Shown here: positions 1 through 10,660 of the stretch, in pieces
How positions within the stretch are numbered: the stretch's first letter is position 1
How the letters are laid out: the number at the start of each line of letters is the position of its first letter
Assembly (NCBI GenBank): GCA_000827265.1
Contig: KN834750.1
Location: 1,899,297 to 1,963,296, forward strand
Source of the DNA: Collybiopsis luxurians FD-317 M1
Lineage: Eukaryota; Basidiomycota; Agaricomycetes; Agaricales; Omphalotaceae
Direction: 5' to 3'
DNA: 64,000 bases
Notes under the pieces: generated by a model
What the model was told of the DNA's origin: nothing
Database searches by the model: none
The model's input: the letters and a program-made list of their open reading frames with translations, nothing else
Made by a program: the position numbers and the translations under genes

Positions 1-520
1 TGCTGCGGAGGGGGGATTTGTTATAGCTTTAGGAGCAGGAGGGGGTGTAGTGGATGTAGATGTAGATGTGTCCGGAGGTATAACTGGCCATTTCTTTGCA
101 TCAGCAGAATTCGCAGGGACTTGTACTATCTCCCTAAGGCATTCTTGAGATTTTAAAGGGAGTAGATGTGACGATAGACCTCACTTTACTTCCTTCCCCG
201 CAAACATATACCTCTTCTCGACCTTGACCAACTCTTCTACCGGCTTAGAGGTCGATACATCGCTACCAGATGTCACAGAATCTTGAAAAGCCTTCCACAG
301 TTCCTTCCGCCTCCTGTATACCCAGATGAAAAAGGCTCATTAGAGACTCCAGGAAGCCAGATCTCCGTACTAGCCTTTACCGTTGCTCGGCTTCCGGGTC
401 CTCCGGTTCTGTGCGAGGACGCTTGGAATCCGGTAATTCTTCTTCTTCGGAATCCGATGAGGAGGAATCTGCTTCTACTTCGGGCACATAGTCCTCGTCT
501 TCAGAATCGGAACTTGGCAT
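1..520 (-). CDS. SWC5: Swc5/BCNT-like chromatin-remodelling subunit, 5' part (runs off left edge)
   Basis: Known role of the family: Swc5 is a subunit of the SWR1 complex, which exchanges H2A for H2A.Z in nucleosomes. Read on the minus strand as exons 520-381, 313-185 and 133 to the edge, with GT...AG introns between them. The start was chosen at 520 because CACC precedes the ATG. The N-terminus is very acidic and serine-rich with SDSEDEDYVPEV, the DEDYVP signature of BCNT/CFDP1 proteins. It is followed by a basic RRRKELWKAF segment and a GKEVKEIVQVP stretch. The conserved C-terminal BCNT-C domain would lie beyond the edge. The upstream ATG at 622 is in frame but would add residues unlike the family. 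The call rests on motif recognition, not on an alignment. Confidence 0.72.
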
Positions 521-1044
521 GGTGACAGTTCGAAGGCAAGAGTAGCTGCGCCACCTTGATCCATCAGACTCGAAAGGCAATATATTCACACAGGCCTCGA
601 CATGCGTCGAAGTGGAACTCATATACGATTTGATGTCGCAAGGTTGGGATATATATAATTAATCTCACACTTTGTGATCCATCGAATTCACTATTTTTTT
701 TCCAAGTGTATGGAATCACTGCTTCACGGTACATACTAAAATTGGTAGTCAATTTCGAGTCCGCATGAGGAAGGGCTGTATAATTTGTATTGTCTTCAAT
801 TTTGTGGACCCAGACATTAGCCTCGAAGATACATACACACCGTACCTCAGGTTTAATACAGTGAAAGACCCATGAGATCATTTAAGGTTTGACCTTCAAG
901 CAAAAAAAAAGCATTTCTTTAAGTAGAAAACACCGAAAGGATTGCGGTAGTGTCCCATCCCTCGCATCGGTGAATGACACATGAAAGGTACCACTACATT
1001 GTACAAACTTCCATTAAAGCTATGGGCTGTGATAACCATTCCGA
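521..1044. other. Intergenic stretch without recognisable gene
   Basis: It lies upstream of the Swc5 start and downstream of the small minus-strand gene at 1045. A 105-codon minus-strand frame at 564-881 shows no family motif and is not accepted as a gene. An A-run at 901-909 is the only low-complexity feature seen. Confidence 0.5.
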
Positions 1045-1287
1045 CTAATCTATGGTTACCGTGTAACCTGGAACCCCAAGTTTACTCTCAACATCTGCGC
1101 CCGCGCTTCCGCTCCTCGTGAAACGTATCACTTGCCAGTGATTCCTAGATCCCCAGGAATCAGTTCCTCCATAAGGCTCGAGCGTATACCAGTTTTCATC
1201 CCCCCCTTTACCCCAGTCTGAACCAGTTGCAGTGACGCTGACATAAATCTTCGAAGAGGAATTGTTTGTTACAGTAATATTGCCCAT
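1045..1287 (-). CDS. Small hypothetical protein (80 aa), beta-rich, Agaricomycete type
   Basis: A single open frame of 80 codons plus stop. The protein starts MGNITVTNNSSSKIYVSV and continues with an aromatic-rich stretch (NWYTLEPYGG, then SRNHWQVIRF). Alternating hydrophobic and polar residues suggest a small beta-sandwich. No signal peptide or membrane segment is visible. The start at 1287 has AAA before ATG and G after it. An in-frame ATG at 1326 would add 13 residues, but a consensus donor (GTAAGT) further upstream and an acceptor (TACGTAG) just before the chosen ATG suggest that segment is a 5'UTR intron. I recall similar short proteins in mushroom genomes but cannot name a function. Confidence 0.55.
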   Translation of the reverse strand: MGNITVTNNSSSKIYVSVTATGSDWGKGGDENWYTLEPYGGTDSWGSRNHWQVIRFTRSGSAGADVESKLGVPGYTVTID

Positions 1288-1329
1288 TTTATCTACGTAA
1301 CGATTGGCGTTTATATCATGTAGCATATC

Positions 1330-2420
1330 AAAACTTGCTGGTTGTGCTTACTTACAGATGGTTAGAACCTGAATTCAAGATGATCTGAGATTTGTAGGGA
1401 CCCGGGATTCGACGTACTAGATCTTGGATGTAAACCGCAATGTTCAGTCTTGGAGTGCAAGGGGAGAGGACTCACAAATCACAATGGCGTAGAAGAATGT
1501 GAGCACTGAGAGTGTGTGGTCAAAGCGCAATGGAGCAAGATCCTCGAAGTGCACTGGCAAATGCAATAGCAGTGAGAGTGAGAAGGCTGGAGCAAGCAGC
1601 TGTCTTTGAGGTGCTTATATAACCGCGCCCATATCCACCACGGACCTTTGAGGTCTGGTAGGGTTCTCAGGTGGTATGACGATCTCCAAACCATGTATTA
1701 TTCGGAGCCAAGTCAACCCCGAAATTATCGACAAACTGCATGCACGTTGCAGATGAAAGTCCTGGATACACGGCATGTGAGCACTTGCTTTATCTTCAAC
1801 GCAGAGTCTGGTCTAGTCTTGTCTGGCTCTCAAATGGCATAACGATCTCCAAAATGTATTACTCGGTGACAGGTCGACCCCGCCTTTGAGAAAGGTCCTC
1901 GACAGACAGCATGCACAAATCACATTTACTCGGGCACATTTACTGCTCAGTTGTGCATATAAGTGCGCAGTCGGAACACTAAGCTTTACATTCATTCTGT
2001 ATAGACTGCCAATAAAATTACTCGTCAAATTTAAGTACGACGAAGTAGAATGACACCTATAAACTCCGCACCTATGAGGCCAAGGCAAATAATCTCTTGC
2101 TCAGAATCGCGACATTCGAACAGCAAGGAGTCATCCAATAGAGTCCCGAAACAAAGGAAGGCCATCGGAAGATATATTTTGAGTCTGCCGTACCCGACAA
2201 TCACGCTGACCTGCCCAATTGTGGCAGTTGTTGCTTCCCGACTATAGCAAAGCTGAACAAGAGCTTGACAAAAGCTGGAGCATTAAGATTGCATTCTCGT
2301 AACCCAGGAAGTAAACAGATAGTGGAGATGTGGGCACAACTTTTGTGAGACCACTTGCCGTGGCATGTATCTGCTTCAGTAACCCTCTGATTTGCCCTCC
2401 CTTCCAGAAAAAGCATGTAC
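1330..2420. other. Gene-poor stretch with a diverged direct duplication
   Basis: No convincing coding region is seen. Positions about 1660-1745 and 1815-1915 are diverged copies of one sequence: both contain a motif reading cgatctccaaa, then tgtatta, then gtc(a/g)accccg, and end near gcatgca. The frames over this region look incidental. Confidence 0.45.
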
Positions 2421-2672
2421 AGATCGGCGGTAGTTCAACGGTAGTTACGAGTGCATGGAATGTAATGGAATGCCGAGTTTTTGTGGTGGTGAAATCCGTG
2501 CCTGATCCTTAACAGGCAATTTTATATTAATAGCATAATACTGATGACACGGCAATATATTACAGTTTTTGTCGCCATTAGACTAAGCCAGACCAGGTAG
2601 GCACCACTGCGGGCACGAGTAGCCGCCACGCGGCAGCGCTGGCCCACTACCAACGGCAGGGCCTCAAGTTTC
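2421..2672 (+). repeat. Dispersed repeat, tRNA-like head (SINE candidate), copy 1
   Basis: From about 2444 this sequence matches the reverse complement of 14432-14705 over roughly 230 bp. Shared landmarks are the gttacgagtgcatg start, gagtttttgtggtggtg, gcctgatcc, caggcaattttatattaat, and near the other end cggcagc followed by ggcccactaccaac. Copy 1 extends about 20 bp further at its head, where TAGTTCAACGG fits a pol III A box. A weak B-box-like GGTGAAATCC lies about 55 bp downstream. Transposition as a SINE is an inference. Confidence 0.5.
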
Positions 2673-2859
2673 AGCGATTCCTGGTTCGTACAATCTGTGA
2701 CAACGATGTCTTAAGTGAGACCTAGCCGTTTAGCAACGATAATGCTTTCAAGGATCGTGAAGCGCCAAAAAGCGTCGATATTGCGCAACAAAACTAGGAC
2801 TAAGAAAACGCGACCAATTTGGATACATGTGCGTTTCATGTGATTAAACTTGAACCCCG

Positions 2860-3300
2860 CGACGCGCGATCATCGGCCAGTGAAAATTTCAGCGCTGGCG
2901 GCGACAGCAGTCTATAGGTTTATAGGTCTTGACAGGTGATAAGAGCCATAGTTCCGACATTTTGGAGAGATTTCGCTGGAAAGGTGGTTTCTAGCTTTTC
3001 CCTAGTCACTCGTGTGCGGACTCCACTCTGTTTAACTAATTTGTGTTTCTAGATGGCACTGGTTCCCTTTGTCCCTTGTCCCTTGTCCCTTGTCCCTTGT
3101 CCCTTGTCCCTTGCTTGTTCCTGGTATTTGTACCAGTAAGTATTGATATATATATCACCATCACATTGTTATTCGGAAAATGTGATCAGTTGATGTGATG
3201 TTCACTCAGTTAATTTGCTTTTGACTTGGGATTTTGAATAGTAGCTATCTATAATAGACCTTCAGGCTCTGTGTTTTGGAGTTTGTTCAGCCAGGAGCCT
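2860..3300 (+). repeat. Dispersed direct repeat, copy 1 (second copy at 23140-23560)
   Basis: Matches 23140-23560 in the same direction. Shared landmarks include catcggccagtgaaaatt, ggcgg followed by gacagcagtctat, gtcttgacagg, a ttgttcctgg block and tagctatctataatagacc. In both places it precedes spacer sequence of the multigene array. Copy 1 contains an expanded CCCTTGT tandem run at 3070-3112, which is short in copy 2. Confidence 0.7.
3066..3113 (+). repeat. CCCTTGT microsatellite
   Basis: A 7-bp unit, CCCTTGT, repeated about six times without interruption. The homologous site near 23355 has only one or two units with changes, so the run expanded in this copy. Confidence 0.85.
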
Positions 3301-3402
3301 TGGATGTGTTTGAAGTGGCACTTGTTAGAGCTAGCTCTGGAACATTTGGGAACTGTCTGCCGTATTGATGCTGCATGCTCAAACCGTAAGGGTTACGCTT
3401 GT

Positions 3403-3649
3403 CATTGTATTCATACAGTAGATGCATTACGTGGACTTGTCATTGTATTTGTACAGTAGACGCATTATGTGAACTTGCCATTGTATTCGTACAGTAGATG
3501 CATTATGTGGACTTGTCGTTGTATTTGTACAGTAGATGCATTATGTGGACTTGTCGTTGTATTTGTACAGTAGACGCATTATATGAACTTGTCATTATGT
3601 TCGTACAGTAGATGTATTACGTGGACTTGTCATTGTATTCGTACAGTAG
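3403..3649 (+). repeat. 38-bp minisatellite, about 6.5 units
   Basis: The unit starts cattgtattygtacagta and ends gtggacttgt. Six full units and one half unit run from 3403 to 3649 with scattered transitions. It has no spacers, so it is not a CRISPR array. It lies directly upstream of the small three-exon gene at 3788. Confidence 0.9.
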
Positions 3650-3709
3650 TGTGACTTTTTATTTTTTATTTTTTCCCCCTTACAATGGCCTTTGCCTTTG
3701 CAAATATGC

Positions 3710-3717
3710 TATAAAAG
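3710..3717 (+). promoter_or_regulatory. TATA box of the 3788 gene
   Basis: TATAAAAG, 71 bp upstream of the ATG at 3788, fits the TATA box of a short 5'UTR gene. Confidence 0.55.
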
Positions 3718-3787
3718 CCGTCCTTGTCCTTGAATGAAATGTCAACAAGGCGCCTCCAGCACTCTTTTCTGAAAACTAGACTCCATA

Positions 3788-4244
3788 ATGGCTCTAAATG
3801 TATGTCCTCATTTTGAAATATTATTTGCCCAACCACCTTCGCCTCATCTCCCCTCAGATATCTGGAATGAGATTTTCAAATGGAACTGCATTTAATGTCA
3901 CTGCCAGGATATCCACCCCCAGTTGGAACGGCACTTATAACCTGTATACACTGGGCATTGTTCCTGCTGGACATGTTGGACATTTTGCTTTTTCCACTGT
4001 CCCTGAGCTCCAACCTGGCATCACAGTATTTTGTTTCCAATAATTGTTTCTTTTTCGTACTTACTCAACTCTTGATTGGCAGCTCCAAGCCAGGGTTGAG
4101 ACCAATTTGGGGGGTTCCATTGAGAGCTCTACCCACTATACATGTGACTTCAATGCCCCAATTTGTGCATTTTTCAAAATTGAAGGCACTGGTGATGCTC
4201 CTATCCTTGTTTTCAATGGTGCTGGCCCTGACACCCAGCTATAA
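3788..4244 (+). CDS. Small hypothetical protein (113 aa), three exons
   Basis: Exons 3788-3799, 3858-4025 and 4083-4244. The first intron has consensus GTATGT...CTCAG and the second GTATTT...GGCAG. Both keep phase 0 and join into 113 codons plus stop. The protein begins MALN, then ISGMRFSNGTAFNVTARI, has a WNGTYNLYTLGIVPAG segment, and ends with a Cys-containing CDFNAPICAFFKIEG region and PDTQL. There is no signal peptide or transmembrane helix. I do not recognise a characterised domain; similar short proteins occur in other mushrooms as far as I recall. It is outside the tandem array and has one copy here. Confidence 0.65.
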
Positions 4245-5374
4245 TTTCGAATCCCGGCAATCCTCCTGAGTAAGAATGTACTTTTGTACTTTCAATTTTT
4301 GTACATGCAGTAGTGATTCCAAGCAGATTGTGATGCAGTTGAGACCTATTCATTGTTGAAAATAGTCCATTGATACATCTCAGCTCAAGCAAAGTTGCGG
4401 CTCCAATCATAATAACCCCGACCATCCAGTGTTGGATCTGGTTACTTTATTTAAGTGGAGTGAGATAATAGAGTGAAGTATCCAAAAGACATAACACCTG
4501 CACACCGGAGAGGGAATCATTTCTGCAGAGCAGAACCACAGCAGAACCTTAGCAGAAATGAGGTATTCATCATGAATTTTGCTGCAGCTGAGAGGCAACT
4601 GAGACTCAAGATTTCATTTGGGCTGTAACAGTCTGTTAGTACTTAGCACAACAGTAATGCTACAATTCAATACAGAAATCAGCTAATACAAAAAAAGAAC
4701 TGATAACTGTAGTTTTGCCTGCAGAGTAATGATTTCCAAATCAGTTCAACTGAAGTATATAACTTCATCTAAACAGAATCCTTAGCGCTGCCCCCAGCAG
4801 CAATCCCCGACTCAACTCGAGTTTGTTGTTAATAGTTATTCGGATACCTGGTACCCAAATAACAACCAGTCACATATACCATCCTTAATGTGAGAGTGTG
4901 GGCCGCTGCGATAAATTGTGTGCCAGATATAAGTCAGAATCTAGATGCAAAGGTAAAATGCAAGGGAGGTATCTCTACAGCATTGCCAGGCAGGAAGTCA
5001 ATAATAACCCATAGGCAACACAGATATGCTCCAAAATTGGTGCAGTAATGCAGTTGGATCCAGTATTCTGCAATTGCAGCTGGACTTCAATTTGAATCTA
5101 AGGCAAATCATTATCCTGTTTGGCTCGATGAGATTCCTGTGTTCTTGCTTGTTGTTCAGTAGTTCCAATATGATCCCTCACCAATGATCCAGACTCCAGA
5201 GCCCATTAATTTGAGTCTAGACTCAGATAAGATTAATTTTCAAATATAGTGCCTTCCTTGAATAAGTCCGTTAATTCAAACTGGAGATGGATAATGGTCG
5301 AGATCATACTGGTGGAACTGGGGTGAAGTTGTCCACGCCATGCAAGCGCTGTGTTGAGAACAGTTTGCTCGATT
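4245..5374. other. Intergenic stretch before the array; no gene seen
   Basis: No supported coding region, RNA gene or repeat was found. The similarity to the array blocks begins only at about 5375. Confidence 0.45.
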
Positions 5375-5399
5375 TATTATCAACAGAACTGCATTTAAT

Positions 5400-5876
5400 C
5401 TTATTTTTTTTTAAATTCCAGCTGTACATTGCCAACTGCCGTAATGCATACATGAGTACCACTCATGACCAAACTGTCTGGGCCAAGCATCTCAATCCCA
5501 AATGTACCCTGGTGTTCTTCCCAAAACAAGGTGTGAACCAACCTCAGAGTTTGAATGATATCCAGATGTATTTCCCTGATGATGTTCTCAGGAAATCAGA
5601 TGAATCTGATGGTGAATCATCAACATCCCAGGGATCACAGAGTGGTGCTCATATGCAGCAGCACCAACAGGGAAGAAACATGCTCAAGCTGCACATTGAG
5701 GAATCTACAGGTCAGTAGAGTGTGTTTCATTTTTGTTCAATAGGCTTATGTGTCATTTTTTTTTTCTGGCCAAAAGGCAACTCTCACACAGACAGCTGAA
5801 TGGCCAGATTGGCAGATTGTGGACTGGCCACAGAATATTTGTAGGCCAGCTGCAAGTGGTGGCAGTTCCTCTTCCT
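5400..5876 (+). pseudogene. Unrecognised array gene, unit 0 fragment
   Basis: An open stretch encodes NAYMSTTHDQTVWAKHLNPK, then TLVFFPK and YFPDDVL, then a Ser/Gln-rich acidic part. After a likely intron, a last exon reads TAEWPDWQIVDWP and a serine run before TAA at about 5874. It aligns with 13030-13485, 21787-22221 and 30880-31310. The upstream exons present in other units are absent here, so this is a 5'-truncated copy at the array edge. The family was not recognised. Confidence 0.5.
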
Positions 5877-6128
5877 CCTAAACAAAAAAAGAGAAAGATC
5901 TGAAAGGAGGGTCAGAGATGTAGGACAAAAGATGTTAACATGGTGAGATGAGATGTGATCTGTTACTCCTCTTCTAGCTCAACTCTCAAAAAAATTCCTT
6001 CACCAATGGAGGTGGTATGTTACTATGTAGTAAAGTCATCTGTGACTTGTCGTCTCGCTTTGTAACCACCTAGATTCAGTAGAGACCATGTCCAGCATCA
6101 ACATCATGATGGGCTTTGGAAATTATGG

Positions 6129-6134
6129 TATAAA
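6129..6134 (+). promoter_or_regulatory. TATA box shared by the membrane-protein copies
   Basis: TATAAA within ggtataaatt, 50 bp before the ATG at 6179. The same context (ccagcatcaacat, then the TATA-like run, then a start codon inside gagtcatga) precedes the copies at 14817, 24269 and 32422, so the promoters are paralogous. Confidence 0.5.
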
Positions 6135-6178
6135 TTAACTACCCAAAGCAATCATACAAAGTGTCTTTCACTTGAGTC

Positions 6179-8433
6179 ATGATTCCAGAGGAGCACCAAC
6201 TTATTGCCTTGTTTGCCAGTACAGTCTATGAGAACACCATAAGTTCAATAACACTGTCAATAACTGGCTTTGGTATGTATCAATCATACCCTATTCAACA
6301 GCAGACTAGTCGATAATGGATAATTTTTAGGTGCATCTCTTCTAGGGATATTCTTTGCTAGTCACATTCTAGTGTATGAAAAGCATCTAATTGTTACTAA
6401 GATTTTCAACACATTTTTTTTTTACTGCGGTACTTCAATAGGACCAAATGCTGGACCCATTCAAGAATTGCTCTGTTCTCTTGCCTTATGATCATATTTA
6501 TCACCTATACTTGGGCAATCCTCACTGATGGGACACTCACACTTGTACAAGCCCAGGTTCATCAGGAAAATGACCCAAAGCCCAGGCAGATAGTGGATGC
6601 CTGAGGGAGCCCAAGGACTCCCAGGAAATATGCCAAATCCTAGGCACCTTCAGGTACTTTAGGTAGCTTGGGCTACCTAGGCTTCCTAGGTTTGGGGCCA
6701 AATCCTAAGCTCTCTGAGAGATTTCTGAGATATCCCTAAGAGTCCCTGAGGGCTTCCTGAGGGCACCCTGGGGATCCCTGGGAATCTCTGGGACACAGGT
6801 ATTTTAAATAATACATATAACACAAAATTGTATTTCAAATATATAGCTATGTAATAGTATTGTATAAAGCCACAATAAAAACATTTATTTGTCTGCAGAT
6901 TCATACAGGTTTGAGCTTTCAAAATAAATCACATGATGTGCTCACCATGAGCTGTCTACAATCAAAATACTTTTCCCATGATTAAAATATGTTCACCCTT
7001 ATTATAACTAATAGTATCCACACTATATATGTATGTATAGGTTCTGTACTATACTGATATACTGTACTTGAGTATGTTAGGTTATTACAAAGCTTAAACT
7101 ACTATATAGTACTATACAATAGTGTACAATTATGTATGATAACTGATAATAATTTGTAGATAAAGTAGTTGAATACAAAAAGTTGAGTTAAATATACTAT
7201 GAGATAGAGTAAAATAATATATAGAATGAGGTATAGTAGAGTAAGAATAGAAAGAGATGAGAATATGCAATATTATTTTACATTCACATTTAGAGCCCTC
7301 AGGATGTCCCAGGGATCTCCAGGGAAGCCTCAGGGATCCTCAGGGACCCTCAGGCAACCTGAGAGTGCTCAGGAATTGGGGGGCGTCCCTTGGCATCCTG
7401 GGTAGCCTAGACAACCTAGGACCCCTAAGAAGCCTTGAGAAGCCTTAGGCCATCAGATAACAACCCATATGAGCCTGGGCTATAGGTCCTTTTTCCTGAT
7501 GTTTTGTTTGTACAAATCAAACCCAATGTTCAGGGAATTTTAGAAGCTGCAGTCATGATATTAGACTCAAAGCTTTTTTCCATTGGATACATGGAACCTT
7601 GGTCTATATCAATTTCTGTGAGTCTGTTGTGTGGATCTCTTGTTCAATGACTTGATTCTGTGAACCAGGTGCTTTTAAGTGATTTCATTGTAGTTTGGAG
7701 AGCATGGACATTATTTCAGCAGGAGAGGTTTTGGCAGGTGGGACTCGTGCTTCTCATGATTATTAATGTTGGTGTGTAGTCAGACTATTCATATATGAAA
7801 TGTGTACTGAAGTCTTTGCATGGTACCATATAGGAACTCAGATTGCTGATTGTGTCTTGGACAACATCAATGTCAAAGTGCAAGTATTTAATTCTGACAC
7901 AATTTTGGACTGGATATCAGTCCTGGTTTCATTGGGAGTCAACATGTTTGCAACTGGCCTGATTGCATGGAGGGCATGGTAGGTTCCCTCAAACTCCTGT
8001 CTCTAGTTATGCAACTCTCATTATTCATTGTGTGCAGGAAGCACCATCATATCATGAAAGAAGCTTCAGTTCACCAGCGAACAAGGGTTCAAAATATCCT
8101 GCTTCTATTGATTGAATCTGGTGCCATATTTTGCACATTACAGGCTCTCAATGCTCTCTCTTCCCTGCTGACTATTTATGGACCTACAAACCTTTATATT
8201 TTCTGTGTAATCATAAATAGCATATTTGTGGTTGCTTCTGTAAGTCCTAATTTTTTCCCAGCTACTCAACAGAAATTCATGAATAAATTTGTTAGGCATG
8301 GTATCCCATTGCAGTTGTCATCTTGGTCAACATGAATCACACTTCAGTAATTGAGACCCTCCATATTAGCCAGACCATGGACCATTCTCATACCAGGGAG
8401 AACCACAGTTCAAGTATCATTATCAACTCTTGA
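6179..8433 (+). pseudogene. Multipass membrane protein, copy 0, disrupted by a transposon
   Basis: Paralogue of the intact copies at 24269 and 32422. The start (MIPEEHQLIA), the exon after GTGCATCT and all later exons can be followed to TGA at 8431-8433. Exon 3 is split by a 942-bp element at 6560-7501. Joining the flanks around its TT duplication would restore the reading frame seen in paralogues, so the gene was probably intact until that insertion. The C-terminal half keeps QTRVQNILLLLIESGAI-like sequence and the WYPIAVVILVNM last exon. Confidence 0.75.
6560..7501 (-). mobile_element. Non-autonomous element with CAYCAGGAAAA ends, copy M1
   Basis: Starts CATCAGGAAAA and ends TTTTCCTGATG, flanked by TT on both sides (6558-6559, 7502-7503). 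The ends are followed by subterminal clusters of ccCAGG/CCTAGG-type repeats. The core is AT-rich, with a conserved stretch containing tgtctacaatc near 6950. That stretch appears reversed in M2 and M3, so M1 is in the opposite orientation. No coding potential is seen. The empty site can be read in the paralogous membrane gene near 24650. Confidence 0.85.
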
Positions 8434-9520
8434 AGGACCCACCTGGAACAAATGGTACTGAGAGTAAATTAGAAAACTCTACTAGCCTTCGGGGAGTTAT
8501 TTGATCATTTATAAATTATATATAACATAAATGAGTATGCCTATTGTTGAAATGCAGCTATCAAAATGCATATGAACTTCTACAGAAGCATAAAAGATAC
8601 ATGTGAATGTTCAAAGCTGACTCTATTGGGGCCAGCTCAAATATCAGATGTTAGAATCAAGGGTTGAAAAGCCCACCTGCTCCAACTTGAAACTGGGCTT
8701 AACACTCACAAACCTATCATTATTCAGCCATCTCCTGATAGTATGGCAAAAATTCTCTGATACATCTTGTATTCAAACTGTCATAGTTGCTAGCAAGTAG
8801 TAGATAGAATATGAACAAAAGGGACACCAGAGATTTTAAGGTTTTGTTTGCTGTTTGAATGTGCAGAGAAACCCAAGACTGGATCATATTCATAAAGAAA
8901 AAGCATCTGGACCAGGTTACATAGTGAAGTTTACAATCTGCTCAAATTTAAACAAAAGAGTCAGCGAAGACTGGCATAGTAGGATCAATTGTGGTCCTTG
9001 CATGGAAAGCGCATGTCAAAGATTGAGCCTTGATTCTTCAAAGTAAGTGTCATTGAGAAGGAGGGAGGGAGGGAGGGAAATCTATTACTTACATGCCATG
9101 GTCACAGATGCCGCAGCACTGAGGAGCTTCAATGATGCATGCAAATTGACAAAGATATCATCCTCTCCTCAAGCCCTCAGGCTCCCTGTGTGCGCATGAG
9201 CCTTCAAAGTATTTCAATGAGTCAATAGAAAAATCATATCCTTGGCTTGCATTGAGGCACCCCATCAGATTCAAAAATACCATGTATCTCTGCAGTTTTT
9301 TGAGCTTTTTGAGCTCAAGTTCTGAAGGAGCTGAACACAAGAAGGGGAGTTGAAAACTCCATTCTAGTGTAAACTAATGCATTTAGGTTACATAAAGATA
9401 TAAAAGTTGTGTTATGTCAGTGTCACTGAAAGTCAGAAGCAGAACCACCACCGTCGAAAAAGGAAAAGGAAAACCTCCAAGAATCAAGAATCAAGAATTT
9501 TAAACAAAACACATTATATA
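8434..9520 (+). repeat. Array spacer and SDR upstream region, unit 1
   Basis: Homologous to 16138-18505, 27914-28969 and 33736-34792. It holds the shared text after the membrane gene and the SDR upstream region with a TATA-like gatataaaag at about 9398-9408. A GGGA run lies at 9060-9080. No gene of its own was found. Confidence 0.6.
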
Positions 9521-10660
9521 ATGCCCATTGCACTCTATCATCAGCACATCCCTGCCAAAAACCTGTACAGTGGTGAAGGAGAGTACAGGTATTTGTAACA
9601 ACCCAATTGCCCAATGTGCATGTCTGTAAAGACCTGAATGACTTGGGGGAGGATCTTCTAAAGGGGATCAACCCCATACCCAGTGTTGATCTGATGGGGG
9701 AGGATGCTGGAGAAAGGATTATTAGTTACTTGAAGGGTGAGTTTGGATTTGAGGAGTGGGGGGTGGTGGTAGTTGAGGATAGGAAGGAAACAAACAACTA
9801 GATTTGGTCATTGTGAATGCTGGAGTGTTCAAAGCGGATGTATGTGTTGGTGGCAGCGGTAATCATTTTCCTGGTTAAATGGACATTCTGTTCATGCAGT
9901 TGTAGACATTGGTGGGACTCAAGTTTGATAACCTCGTGTAGATGTTTAAGATCATGTCGGTTGCCCCACTGACAATAGTGGGTGAACAGAAAGACTGGAA
10001 GCCACATACAAATGAGTGTCAGAATTGTCTTTTTGTGAGCACTCACCTGAATCACATATAATATCAAATAAACCAATGCCAACTGACCCTCTAAATTCAT
10101 CATTGCCTCTTCCAAAGGAGGCTCCATTGTGTTTGTGTTACAAATGAGACAAGAAGGAGCAGGGAACTACAGGCACCATGCGAGTAAAGCCGCATGAATA
10201 TGATTGGTAAGTTGCTCTCAAATGAGTTGAAGGGGAAACAGGTCGCGGCTGGGGTTGATTCATGTGAGTGCAACCCTTTCCTCCTTCCCAAGTTGAGTTG
10301 AGATGTTGGGGATTTGACTCTTGTATCTGCAAGCGGGATTCATGAAAACAGATATGACGAAAATGTGCACTTGGACCAGTTTCATGGATCAGGAGGAGGT
10401 GAGCTCACTTTGGGGTGTCTTGATGAAATGCAAGCTCAGTTTCCATTGGACTCCAGCTGTAGAACCATCTGAAGTGGCGGAAACCACAATTGAATTTATT
10501 CTGAACAAGCTGCCTCACAATCTGACGGGATCATTGGGGGGCGCCGAGAGGTCCTAGGTGAGTGTCTCTTCTTTTTCATCTTGTGACTGATTCCATTCTG
10601 AAAATGCACAGGGACATTGGAGGCAAGGACTTGCCAATGCCATTGCCTGTACAGCAGTGA
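9521..10660 (+). pseudogene. SDR copy 1, inactivated
   Basis: Aligned with the intact copy at 34793. A deletion removes the glycine-rich cofactor motif after MPIAL and shifts the frame to an early TAA. A stop (gccgcatga) also follows the SK of the active-site helix. Exons and introns are still traceable to a tga at 10658. It is almost free of CpG: in a 59-60-bp stretch of exon 1 where the intact copy has nine CpG, this copy has none. Confidence 0.75.

Noticed and set aside
3403..3649. CRISPR-like regular repeat
   Set aside because: Units are directly adjacent without spacers, and the genome is fungal; it is a minisatellite.
3880..4269. 129-codon plus-strand frame
   Set aside because: It runs through an intron and in another frame of the three-exon gene at 3788, whose spliced product is more protein-like.
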